This document shows, one piece after another, positions 1-7,797 of a stretch of DNA of 27,539 nucleotides (position 1 is its first letter; each line of letters starts with the position of its first letter). A program made the translations under genes and the position numbers. The stretch comes from JABDGC01 sp964449835 (GTDB lineage: Bacteria; Pseudomonadota; Gammaproteobacteria; DSM-16500). Under the pieces are notes generated by a model. That model had not been told where the DNA came from, did not search any database, and worked only from the letters and a program-made list of their open reading frames with translations. The DNA lies in NCBI GenBank assembly GCA_964449835.1, contig CAYVBZ010000028.1, forward strand, positions 1 through 27,539, given 5' to 3'.

Positions 1-972
1 AGGTTTATGCGATTTAAAAAGTGTCGCATTAAGGTCAACGTCACGTGGCGCCGCCTTATTCGAGTTAAGTAAATCATAAACCGAGCTTCTTAACATTTGT
101 TGTATGCGGGGCGGAAGTTCAGACTCAATGGCATCTCCAGTCACCTCAAAACAAAACTGGTCACCTAAGGCACCATACCAACGCCCTTGTAAGCTACCAC
201 CTCGCCTTGCTAATACGTCAAATGCACAATAAATGAGATGAATCAGATTTAAGTGATAGCGGTTATCCGTCATCACCTTTGGTTTCTGGTTTTTTACCCA
301 GGTTTTAAAATCGGCTATAGCCTGTTTTGTATCTAAGTCATTTCTTCGAATCGCATCAAAGACGTCCTCAACAGCTTTAGCATTGGCGGATTCTCGGTCC
401 TTTTTTTCTTCCTCTTCTTCAACCGGCGCCGCAAGCTTTGTGTTTTCTAGGGCTTGTTCGTAGGTGTCTGGGGATAATTCAGCATGCAGCCCTAAGATCT
501 TTTCCGCCATGCCTTGGTCGACTACAACATCCTTATCATTTCGAATCGTTTGATCTAAACCAATCACCGCTAACTGCGACAGCGTTCCGCTGGCCACACC
601 TAAATGAAACGTCCTTGATAAAATAGTAGGATCTTTCGCGAAAGCGTTTCGAATCTCCTGCTCTATCTCAGCCAGTGGGGCAGCATAATACACTTTAGCA
701 GCTAATAAGGAGGGTTGAAAAAATTTGTTGCAGTTTTTGCTTAATGAGGCTAATTTTGCAAATTCACTAAGATTACACCACTTCTCTGCCAATACAATTC
801 CCATCGCTTCTGCTGCATGGTTGTTCTTTTTAGCATTCAGTTCAAATACGCCTTCATCAAGGGCAATGGCTTCTGGTACGCTGGAAAGTTGAATGGTTAT
901 GCTTGGAGCAGAATTAATAGCATTATTCTGTTCATCTTCGATTTCGACTAATTCATGGCGACTTGATGTCAT
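1..972 (-). CDS. Hypothetical effector-like protein, 3' end cut by window edge
   Basis: The reading frame is open for 324 codons from an ATG at 972 to base 1 with no stop, so only the C-terminus is missing. A good ribosome site (GAGGTC, about 6 bases before the ATG) supports the start. There is no signal peptide or membrane segment, so the protein is predicted soluble. Residues 56-95 (leucine-rich, with LASLSK and CNKFFQPSLLAAKV) loosely resemble a degenerate F-box followed by helices of the ankyrin-like kind found in Legionella-type effectors. Residues 100-180 read as helical repeats, and residues 185-192 are a run of Glu then Lys. The C-terminal part has a helical block (NLIHLIYCAFDVL, 242-254) and RWYGALGDQFCFEV (264-277). 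I recall similar uncharacterised proteins in Legionellales, but no motif is decisive. Function is unknown. Existence of the gene is likely; family membership is uncertain. Confidence 0.7.
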   Translation of the reverse strand, partial: MTSSRHELVEIEDEQNNAINSAPSITIQLSSVPEAIALDEGVFELNAKKNNHAAEAMGIVLAEKWCNLSEFAKLASLSKNCNKFFQPSLLAAKVYYAAPLAEIEQEIRNAFAKDPTILSRTFHLGVASGTLSQLAVIGLDQTIRNDKDVVVDQGMAEKILGLHAELSPDTYEQALENTKLAAPVEEEEEKKDRESANAKAVEDVFDAIRRNDLDTKQAIADFKTWVKNQKPKVMTDNRYHLNLIHLIYCAFDVLARRGGSLQGRWYGALGDQFCFEVTGDAIESELPPRIQQMLRSSVYDLLNSNKAAPRDVDLNATLFKSHKP

Positions 973-1059
973 AATGACCTCGTTCTATGAAAAACTATTT
1001 AAGCGCCGCTCGCATGACCTGTCGTGGAGTCTTTGATTCTAGTTGTACTCATTAAATAA

Positions 1060-1770
1060 TCAACGCCGGACTTCTATATTTATATCCGAAGGTTGTAAAA
1101 CGTCCTTTTTTACCGGGAAAGGATGGCCCACAAAGCCTGGAACAAAAATGCCATCTGCCACAGCAAACCTATTGGTAGGAATACCAAAGAAATTAAGATG
1201 GGAAATTTGATATTCATAATTTAAGCCATCTTTGGCTGTACATATGATATTCGTGTACTCAACGCCAAAAGAGGTCCCTCTCGGATATTGAGAAAACACA
1301 TACCAGCGGTTCCGAAGACCAATACTGGTCTGGGCGACGGCAACATTTTTACAAGTAAAACTTGGGCCCTCAGAGGAAGTAAAGACTAGCGTTCCCTCTA
1401 AAGCAAAATTCATTTCAGCTGGGACACCTCTCGTGTCATAACCCCAAGATGCAAGTGCATCGACCACCGGACTTGATTTATGTCTGCCTGCGATGATATC
1501 GAATTCAGTAAAAACCAGCGGCCTGCCATTTAGTAGATGTGTCATTTTAGATCGCCCGACGAGTGAGGGAAGTACTTCATTATCGTTGATCTCAGAGGGC
1601 TGCCCCTCCGTCACGCTGTGCCGATTGACTATAAAAGAAGCACTCGTTGATGGGTTTAAACGGCCATCGATGAAAGCAAAAACCACCGAATTATCTCTTA
1701 AAACAGCTTCAGCAAAGGTGGGAGATGACAGCGCGGTAAAGATTAAACTCAAAGCGAGAACTCTTTTCAT
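1060..1770 (-). CDS. Secreted protein of unknown function
   Basis: The product is 236 residues long with a clear Sec signal peptide (MKRVLALSLIFTALSSPTFA, cleavage likely after A20), so the mature protein is probably periplasmic or exported. A ribosome site AGAGG lies 5 bases before the ATG. The mature part is rich in beta-forming residues and has no membrane segment. Two cysteines (in FTCKN and IICTAK) could form a disulfide. I recognise no domain. It lies 87 bp upstream of the start of the truncated effector-like gene, on the same strand, and 94 bp after the kinase-like gene, so it is probably a separate transcript or loosely coupled to these. No function is assigned. Confidence 0.75.
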   Translation of the reverse strand: MKRVLALSLIFTALSSPTFAEAVLRDNSVVFAFIDGRLNPSTSASFIVNRHSVTEGQPSEINDNEVLPSLVGRSKMTHLLNGRPLVFTEFDIIAGRHKSSPVVDALASWGYDTRGVPAEMNFALEGTLVFTSSEGPSFTCKNVAVAQTSIGLRNRWYVFSQYPRGTSFGVEYTNIICTAKDGLNYEYQISHLNFFGIPTNRFAVADGIFVPGFVGHPFPVKKDVLQPSDINIEVRR

Positions 1771-1864
1771 AGTGGCCTCTTATTCATTTTTTGTACATAT
1801 TATAAAAATTCCATAAACTTTGGACGATACTGAATACCGGGGGAAAATTCAAGGGCTTCTTTTT

Positions 1865-3085
1865 CTAAAAACCCGGCCTTGAGACTGACGAGACTTTCAA
1901 TGATTGAGCTGTCTCAACGTTCTCGTTAACCAGCATATAATCAATTTCTTTGCAAACGCGCTCAGCCAAATCAAAGCTGGAAAGGAGATAGGTTCGAATC
2001 TGCTCATCAATAAAACTGCGCGCTTCTTCCGGTGAATTACGCTGGAACCATTGTAGACCGTCCAGGACACGATCACGTGGGAAATCTGCGATTCTTTTAA
2101 AAGCGGCGTGCTTGACTAAAAAACGGTCCGTAATTTTATCGTAGTCTTCTACATTCAACTCTTGAATATGCGCGTCCACCGGCTGAAGGGCCAAGTGTTT
2201 GGCAAGCGCTTCCTTGAGGTCCTCGTCCCGACAAGCCTCAATATAGTTTTTCATTTGCTCTGATTCAAAAACACAGCCAAAATCAAACATGCCGGGACAG
2301 GCAACCTGTCTATAGTTCAGTGGGTCAGAAATAAGTTTCATAAAAATATTTTTGTGGCTGTTTTCGATGTCGTAGTGCGCTACTAATAAATGCAGGGCCA
2401 CCTTAAAGGCAATGCGGCCTTTCACTCGGATAGGTTCTTTCCCATCTGGCAGTAAAAGATAGGTTTTTCCGTTCATGATTTTTAAAGCGGAATCGCCGTA
2501 GAAGATTTCCCTTTCGGAAAAGCCCAATTGTTGGGCCAATTGATGCAACGTTCCGAAATAAGTCAGTTCTGAGGAAGCCAAGCCCCAGCGATCTTTAAAT
2601 TTGACAGGGAAAACCTCCGGAATCAGTTCCGGCCCAAAAAGCTGATACATTAACCAAGTCGCAAAAGCTTCCTGATGCGCAATAAATTGCGCGGTGTCCG
2701 CATCACGTAGCCCATACACTTCGCTTCGGCTTAAATCCTTTAAGTAATAAATTTTCCCAGAAGGCCCGCGGGTACGATAAACAGCATGGCTGCATCCTTC
2801 TCCCAACTTGCCATAGGGATTCTTAGGTGAGAGCAGTTGTGTATTGAAAGTAAACTTGCTCGCATCCAGGGGCGTTTCTGGAAGAACAGGCGGCAAATAA
2901 TAAGGAAAATTTTGATGGGGTTGAAGGTACTTAAGTTGGCTGCTCTGGCCCACAAAGGAAGAACACAGAGATCTGGCTTGCAGAAATTTCTGGAAGAACG
3001 CTGACGAGGTTTTATTTCTAAACAAAACACAGCTCCGACTATTCATACGAACTTGATTCTTAGCATCCTCTTTTGCAAAGATCAA
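1865..3085 (-). CDS. Kinase-fold protein, candidate effector
   Basis: This 406-residue protein shows a protein-kinase/PI-kinase/HipA-like set of motifs in order. A glycine-rich loop YGKLGEGCSHAVY is at 91-103, a candidate ATP-binding Lys at K116 (IYYLKDL), and a candidate helix-C Glu at E139. A catalytic-loop-like AHYDIENSHKNIFM at 236-249 has H237, D239 and N246, and a DFG motif (MFDFGCVF) is at 266-273. The last 120 residues are helical. No signal peptide or membrane helix is seen. The listed start is a TTG, 10 bp after the mvaB stop and without a good ribosome site; an ATG at 3046 (M14) is an equally possible start. Tight spacing suggests transcription with the liu operon, although its role looks unrelated. 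It could phosphorylate a protein or a lipid, or be a pseudokinase. The kinase-fold reading is my inference from motifs. Confidence 0.8.
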   Translation of the reverse strand: MIFAKEDAKNQVRMNSRSCVLFRNKTSSAFFQKFLQARSLCSSFVGQSSQLKYLQPHQNFPYYLPPVLPETPLDASKFTFNTQLLSPKNPYGKLGEGCSHAVYRTRGPSGKIYYLKDLSRSEVYGLRDADTAQFIAHQEAFATWLMYQLFGPELIPEVFPVKFKDRWGLASSELTYFGTLHQLAQQLGFSEREIFYGDSALKIMNGKTYLLLPDGKEPIRVKGRIAFKVALHLLVAHYDIENSHKNIFMKLISDPLNYRQVACPGMFDFGCVFESEQMKNYIEACRDEDLKEALAKHLALQPVDAHIQELNVEDYDKITDRFLVKHAAFKRIADFPRDRVLDGLQWFQRNSPEEARSFIDEQIRTYLLSSFDLAERVCKEIDYMLVNENVETAQSLKVSSVSRPGF

Positions 3086-3095
3086 GGTGAATTGT

Positions 3096-4004
3096 TTAGA
3101 AGCGATTTGATTTTGTACTGGCCACGTTCACTTTAGATTGCGGCTTGCGGCCTAATTGCTCTGCAATAAACCGGCCCACTTGAATAAGTTTATTCAAGTC
3201 CACTCCTGTTTCTATGCCTAGACCATTCAAAAGATATAAAACATCTTCAGATGCTACATTACCTGAAGCACCCTTGGCATAAGGACAACCGCCTAGTCCT
3301 GCAACCGAGCTATCGATTACAGTAATGCCTATTTCCAAGGCGGCATAGATATTTGCTAAGGCCTGGCCGTAAGTATCATGAAAATGGACCGCCAGCTTTT
3401 CACTCGGGACTTTCTCAGCTACCTTTTTAATCATCATGATGGCTTGTTGTGCTGTCCCTACACCAATAGTATCTCCCAGTGAAATTTCGTAACAGCCCAA
3501 CTTAAAAAGCTGTTCGGCAAGCAGCGCTATTTTTTCAGGCAGAATTTTTCCCTCATAAGGACAGCCGAGAACGCAAGAAAGATAACCGCGGACTCTCAGT
3601 TGATGCTTCTGCGCTTGCGCCATAATTTTGGCGATACGCTCTAGGCTTTCTTCAACCGAACAATTAATATTGTGCTCATTAAAGCGCTGTGAAGGCGAGG
3701 TAAAAACAGCAATTTCCTTAACCCCTGCTGCGAGTGCGTTTTGCAACCCTGTTAAATTAGGCACCAGGACCGGATAAGAAACGCCTGCTTTTTTTTGAAT
3801 GCCTTGGAACACTGCTTGATGATCGGCGAGTTGTGGGACCCACTCAGGTGAAACAAAACTAGTGGTCTCAATCACAGACAACCCAGTTTCAGAAAGTCGA
3901 TTGATAAAATCAATTTTAACTGCTGAGGGAATAGTTTGTGCTTCGTTTTGCAGACCGTCTCGCGGGCCCACTTCCACCATTTTTACTGTACGTGGAAAGG
4001 TCAT
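3096..4004 (-). CDS. mvaB: Hydroxymethylglutaryl-CoA lyase (LiuE/MvaB)
   Basis: The 302-residue enzyme cleaves 3-hydroxy-3-methylglutaryl-CoA into acetyl-CoA and acetoacetate, the last step of leucine breakdown; it is cytosolic. The family signatures are all visible. VEVGPRDGLQNE is at 10-21 (catalytic Arg15, metal-ligand Asp16), the metal-binding HFHDT at 207-211, and the active-site GLGGCPYAKGASGNV at 236-250 with the reactive Cys240 and Asn248. Length is normal for bacterial HMG-CoA lyases of the TIM-barrel DRE-type family. The ATG overlaps the stop of liuC (ATGA), which indicates translational coupling. It is the last catabolic gene of the operon and is followed at once by the kinase-like gene. 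Confidence 0.97.
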   Translation of the reverse strand: MTFPRTVKMVEVGPRDGLQNEAQTIPSAVKIDFINRLSETGLSVIETTSFVSPEWVPQLADHQAVFQGIQKKAGVSYPVLVPNLTGLQNALAAGVKEIAVFTSPSQRFNEHNINCSVEESLERIAKIMAQAQKHQLRVRGYLSCVLGCPYEGKILPEKIALLAEQLFKLGCYEISLGDTIGVGTAQQAIMMIKKVAEKVPSEKLAVHFHDTYGQALANIYAALEIGITVIDSSVAGLGGCPYAKGASGNVASEDVLYLLNGLGIETGVDLNKLIQVGRFIAEQLGRKPQSKVNVASTKSNRF

Positions 4005-4792
4005 TTTATCTTGTCCCAGGCTGTCGGTCTTTTTTCCACAAAAGCACTGAGCCCTTCTTGTGCTTCGTTGCTCAGGCGGATTTTTGCCAAAAGTTCAGAG
4101 GTCTTTTCGGAAAGTTCCAGCGAAATTTCTTGGTTGGTCACAAGCATCATTAAACGCTTCACTTCCATTAAAGCCATGGGGCCTTGCTGCAAAAGTGTCT
4201 GGCATAAATTGAAGCCGGCGCTCTCTAAATTATCGCGCGGCACCACTTGGTGGACCAAACCAAGACGCAGAGCCGTTTGTGCCGCAAAACGCTCCGCCGT
4301 CAAAAAATAATAACGCGCCGCATGCTGCCCCATTATTGAAACGATATAGGGACTGATGACCGCGGGAACCAAGCCGATTTTGACTTCCGAAAAGCAAAAA
4401 TTGGCGTCCTCAGCTGCAAGAATCAAATCAGAACAAGCTAAAAAACCGAGACCCCCGCCAACCGTGTTCCCCTGGGCCAGGGTGACAATGGGCTTAGGAA
4501 AGGAATACATTTGATAAAGCAAGGAAGCCAAATTGCGAGCGTCATCCCTGCCAAGCTCAAAGGAACTTTTCGCCAATTGTTGCATCCATTCCAAATCCGC
4601 TCCCGCACAAAAATGAGCGCCCGCGCCGCAGAGTAAAACCACGCGCGTTTCTTCGTCCCGGCCGGCTTCGAAAAAGGCATCCCGTAAGCGTTGAACTAAG
4701 TCATCAGTCAGCGCATTGCATTTTTCTGGACGATTCAAACAGAGTGTTGTGATTTTATCTTTCTTAGAAATATTTAAAATAGAGTTTGACAT
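4001..4792 (-). CDS. liuC: Methylglutaconyl-CoA hydratase (LiuC), crotonase family
   Basis: This enzyme hydrates 3-methylglutaconyl-CoA to HMG-CoA. The 263-residue form starts at ATG 4792, 4 bp after the liuB stop. A longer frame from 4852 would overlap liuB and add about 20 residues unlike the family, so I reject it. Crotonase oxyanion-hole segments are GAGAHFCAGADL (56-67) and QGNTVGGGLGFLACSDL (107-123). The stretch FCFSEVKIGLVPAVISPY (132-149) followed by RYYFLTAERF (160-169) is, as I recall it, characteristic of the bacterial LiuC subgroup. The second catalytic Glu is present as E136, whereas the first crotonase Glu position is replaced (GGGLGF), as in LiuC proteins. Its stop overlaps the mvaB start. 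Confidence 0.93.
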   Translation of the reverse strand: MSNSILNISKKDKITTLCLNRPEKCNALTDDLVQRLRDAFFEAGRDEETRVVLLCGAGAHFCAGADLEWMQQLAKSSFELGRDDARNLASLLYQMYSFPKPIVTLAQGNTVGGGLGFLACSDLILAAEDANFCFSEVKIGLVPAVISPYIVSIMGQHAARYYFLTAERFAAQTALRLGLVHQVVPRDNLESAGFNLCQTLLQQGPMALMEVKRLMMLVTNQEISLELSEKTSELLAKIRLSNEAQEGLSAFVEKRPTAWDKIK

Positions 4793-4796
4793 CAGG

Positions 4797-6413
4797 TCAC
4801 ATCCTAAATAAGCCAAAATGCGTTTCTGGAATGGGCGCATTGAAGGCGGCAAACAAGCTTAAACCCAAAACCTGACGAGTATCGACAGGATCAATCACCC
4901 CATCATCCCAAAGTCGGGCGCTGGAATAGTAGGCATGGGACTGTTTTTGATATTGCTCAATCAGGGGCGCTTTGAGCGCGTTCTCATCTTGATGAGACCA
5001 GGCCTCTTGATGCCGTGCTTTTTTCTCACGTGTGACCTGGGCCAGCACATTCGCCGCTTGTTCGCCGCCCATGACAGCAATGCGCGCATTGGGCCACATC
5101 CAGATAAAACGTGGGCCAAAAGCGCGGCCACACATGGCATAATTGCCTGCTCCATAACTGCCGCCAATAATCATGGTCAGTTTAGGAACTTTCGCGCAGG
5201 CGACTGCGGTCACCATTTTGGCGCCGTGCTTGGCGATCCCTTCCGCTTCATATTTGCTACCGACCATAAATCCCGTGATGTTTTGCAGAAAAATCAGAGG
5301 AATTTTTCTTTGACAACAGAGTTCAATAAAATGCGTGCCCTTCTGCGCCGACTCCGAAAATAAAACACCATTGTTCGCGATAATGCCGACCGGCATACCA
5401 TAGAGATGCGCAAAGCCACAGACCAGCGTTTTCCCATATTGCGCCTTAAATTCATCAAAGACCGACGCATCCACAATCCGCGCAATGAGCTCGCGGACCT
5501 CAAAAGGATAACGCGGGTCAGCGGGCACTAAACCATATAATTCTTGCGGGTCAAAAAGAGGTTCTTTGATTTCCCGCAAAAATTGTTTTTGTATTTCTTT
5601 ATAAGAACGAAAATTTAAGTTGGCGACAGCTCGCCGGGCCAAGGACAAAGCATGCGCGTCGTCTTGCGCATAATAATCCGAGACGCCGGAGACACGGCAA
5701 TGCACCTCAGCTCCGCCTAAAGCTTCCGCCGTCACCACCTCGCCTGTGGCCGCTTTCACCAAAGGCGGGCCCGCCAAAAAAATGGTCGCTTGATTTTTCA
5801 CCATGATGGACTCATCCGCCATCGCTGGAATATAAGCACCGCCCGCGGTGCAAGATCCCAGGACCACCGCAATTTGCGGGATGCCTTGACTCGACATCGT
5901 CGCTTGATTATAAAAAATGCGCCCAAAGTGCAGCTCATCTGGAAAAACTTCGTCTTGCATGGGGAGATAAGCGCCGCCAGAATCAACTAAGTAAACACAG
6001 GGCAAACGATTCTCTGCGGCAATCTTTTGTGCTCTTAAATGCTTTTTAACTGTAATTGGATAATAGGTCCCGCCTTTGACCGTCGCATCGTTCACAATGA
6101 TCATGCATTCCACACCCATGATCCGTCCAATGCCGGTAATCAGACCGCCTGCCGCTAAATCCGTTCCATATAAGTCCAAGCCTGCCAAGGCCGAAAGCTC
6201 AAGAAATTCAGGGCCTTCATCAATTAAGAGCTCTAGGCGTTGCCGCGGGAGTAATTTCCCATGCTCTTTATGCCGCTCACGCGCCTTGCTATCTCCGCCT
6301 TGCTGAATTTTAGCCAACTTTTCCTTTAAGTCTTTCACCAAGGTTTTCATGGCCTTGGCATTATCTTGAAATACTTTGTCCTTTGGATTGATCTGCGTTT
6401 GAAATTCGCTCAT
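4797..6413 (-). CDS. liuB: Methylcrotonyl-CoA carboxylase, carboxyltransferase (beta) subunit
   Basis: The 538-residue protein is the expected length for MCC beta. It transfers carboxyl from carboxybiotin to 3-methylcrotonyl-CoA, giving 3-methylglutaconyl-CoA. It has the two crotonase-like carboxyltransferase halves. The N-terminal half contains YLVDSGGAYLPMQDEVFPDE and GSCTAGGAYIPAMADES. The C-terminal half contains FLQNITGFMVGSKYEAEGIA and GGSYGAGNYAMCGRAF, which form the acyl-CoA and biotin sites. The combination fits MCC better than propionyl-CoA or geranyl-CoA carboxylase, and the liuA/liuC/liuE neighbours agree. Its required partner, the biotin-carboxylase/biotin-carrier subunit (LiuD), is not encoded in the window, although liuD usually lies between liuC and liuE. 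It starts 12 bp after the liuA stop. Confidence 0.95.
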   Translation of the reverse strand: MSEFQTQINPKDKVFQDNAKAMKTLVKDLKEKLAKIQQGGDSKARERHKEHGKLLPRQRLELLIDEGPEFLELSALAGLDLYGTDLAAGGLITGIGRIMGVECMIIVNDATVKGGTYYPITVKKHLRAQKIAAENRLPCVYLVDSGGAYLPMQDEVFPDELHFGRIFYNQATMSSQGIPQIAVVLGSCTAGGAYIPAMADESIMVKNQATIFLAGPPLVKAATGEVVTAEALGGAEVHCRVSGVSDYYAQDDAHALSLARRAVANLNFRSYKEIQKQFLREIKEPLFDPQELYGLVPADPRYPFEVRELIARIVDASVFDEFKAQYGKTLVCGFAHLYGMPVGIIANNGVLFSESAQKGTHFIELCCQRKIPLIFLQNITGFMVGSKYEAEGIAKHGAKMVTAVACAKVPKLTMIIGGSYGAGNYAMCGRAFGPRFIWMWPNARIAVMGGEQAANVLAQVTREKKARHQEAWSHQDENALKAPLIEQYQKQSHAYYSSARLWDDGVIDPVDTRQVLGLSLFAAFNAPIPETHFGLFRM

Positions 6414-6425
6414 TGCTTTACCTCA

Positions 6426-7583
6426 TTAACAGGTCTCATCATAAAGCTCCCGCCCAATTAACATGCGGCGAATTTCCGAAGTTCCTGCGCCAATTTCATA
6501 GAGCTTGGCATCTCTTAAGAGCCGGCCCGTTGAAAACTCATTGATATAGCCGTTTCCTCCCAGACATTGAATGGCCTGCAAGGCCATTTGCGTCGCGTGT
6601 TCAGAAGTAAAAAGAATGAGAGAGGCGGCGTCTTTCCGGGTCAACTCACCGCGATCACCGGCTTGCGCCATCGAATATAAATACGAACGGGAAGCCATTA
6701 AGGTGGTGTACATATCCGCAAGCTTGCCTTGCATCAACTCAAATTCACCGATCGGCTTTTCAAATTGTTTGCGCTGGTGCACATAAGGAAGAACAATATC
6801 CATACAAGCCAGCATGATCCCAACAGGCCCTGCAGCCAAAATGAGCCGCTCGTAATTCAAACCCCGCATGAGGACTTTGGCACCCTCATTGAGTTTGCCC
6901 AAAATATTTTCTTCCGGGACTTCGCAATTTTCAAAAACCAGCTCACAGGTATTGGAACCCCGCATGCCTAATTTATCGAGTTTTTGCGCGACAGAAAAAC
7001 CAGAAAAGGTTTTTTCTACAATAAAAGCGGTGATGCCGTGTGGGCCTGCGGAAGGATCTGTTTTCGCATAGACCACAATAACGTGGGCCTCCGGTCCATT
7101 GGTGATCCACATTTTCGTGCCATTTAAAATATAGCTTTTCCCCTTTTTCTCGGCACGCAAACGCATGCCCATCACATCGGAACCGGCCTGTGTTTCGCTC
7201 ATGGCTAAAGCGCCGATCCATTCGCCGCTGCATAGCGGCGGCAAGTAACGCTCCTTCAAGGCCTCCGTAGCATTCAGTCGGATTTGATTTAAACAGAGAT
7301 TAGAATGGGCGCCATAACTTAAGCCGATGGAAGCAGAAGCGCGGCTAATTTCTTCCATCACCACCACATGCTCCAGATAGCCTAAGCCGGAGCCGCCATA
7401 TTTTTCTTCAGCTGTAATTCCTAAAATGCCTAATTTACCCAATTTGGGCCAGAGCTCAGCAGGAAAGTGATTTTGTTTGTCGATTTCGCTTGCTTGCGGC
7501 GCTATTTCAGAAGAGGCAAAGTCACGGACTGCCTCGCGCAACATTTCCACTGTCTCTGAAAGCGCATATTGAAATAATCTCAC
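6426..7583 (-). CDS. liuA: Isovaleryl-CoA dehydrogenase (LiuA)
   Basis: This 385-residue FAD acyl-CoA dehydrogenase oxidises isovaleryl-CoA to 3-methylcrotonyl-CoA and passes electrons to ETF. Both family signatures are present: ALAMSETQAGSDV (125-137) and QCLGGNGYINEFSTGRLLRD (339-358). The catalytic base position is diagnostic. The Glu lies in GLNYERLILAAGP (E245), as in isovaleryl-CoA dehydrogenases, while the position used by medium/short-chain enzymes reads IGAGTSE (Ala366 instead of Glu). The start is a GTG with an AGGAAG ribosome site about 6 bases upstream. It is the first gene of the liu operon, transcribed away from the FAD monooxygenase. No liuR-type MerR regulator gene lies next to it. 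Confidence 0.95.
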   Translation of the reverse strand: MRLFQYALSETVEMLREAVRDFASSEIAPQASEIDKQNHFPAELWPKLGKLGILGITAEEKYGGSGLGYLEHVVVMEEISRASASIGLSYGAHSNLCLNQIRLNATEALKERYLPPLCSGEWIGALAMSETQAGSDVMGMRLRAEKKGKSYILNGTKMWITNGPEAHVIVVYAKTDPSAGPHGITAFIVEKTFSGFSVAQKLDKLGMRGSNTCELVFENCEVPEENILGKLNEGAKVLMRGLNYERLILAAGPVGIMLACMDIVLPYVHQRKQFEKPIGEFELMQGKLADMYTTLMASRSYLYSMAQAGDRGELTRKDAASLILFTSEHATQMALQAIQCLGGNGYINEFSTGRLLRDAKLYEIGAGTSEIRRMLIGRELYDETC

Positions 7584-7616
7584 GCAGACTTCCTTTCTGC
7601 TTTTAACCTCCCTTAT

Positions 7617-7644
7617 GTTATAGGATTAGCGTTTATTTTGAAAG
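7617..7644 (-). promoter_or_regulatory. Possible sigma70-type promoter of the liu operon
   Basis: On the minus strand, TATAAC (7617-7622) is preceded by CTTTCA (7639-7644) with a 16-base spacer, giving 5/6 and 4/6 matches to consensus. It lies about 35 bases upstream of the liuA GTG, inside the 214-base divergent region shared with the monooxygenase gene. That region otherwise shows no clear operator or hairpin. Prediction from hexamers only. Confidence 0.35.
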
Positions 7645-7797
7645 CCGCTTTAATCGGACATCTTTATTTCCTCAGTTTTCTCACTTCAGCTTAGCAATTA
7701 ATCACTGTTGCCTCATCCTCTCTGCTTTTCCACTTTCGCAGAAAAGGCAGTCCTGATACCATAAAGCAAGCAGGAAACCGTCAAAGAAGGATTTTTC

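Noticed and set aside
1849..1895. Imperfect inverted repeat (CAAGG / CCTTG) at the end of the kinase-like gene as a terminator
   Set aside because: The stem is only about 5 bp with a long loop and no T run in the proper place for the minus strand.
4793..4852. Longer N-terminus for liuC
   Set aside because: It overlaps the end of liuB and adds a segment absent from hydratases; ATG 4792 sits 4 bp after the liuB stop.
4935..5363. 142-codon plus-strand frame inside liuB
   Set aside because: It is fully covered by the conserved MCC beta gene on the other strand, and its protein has no family features and no good ribosome site.
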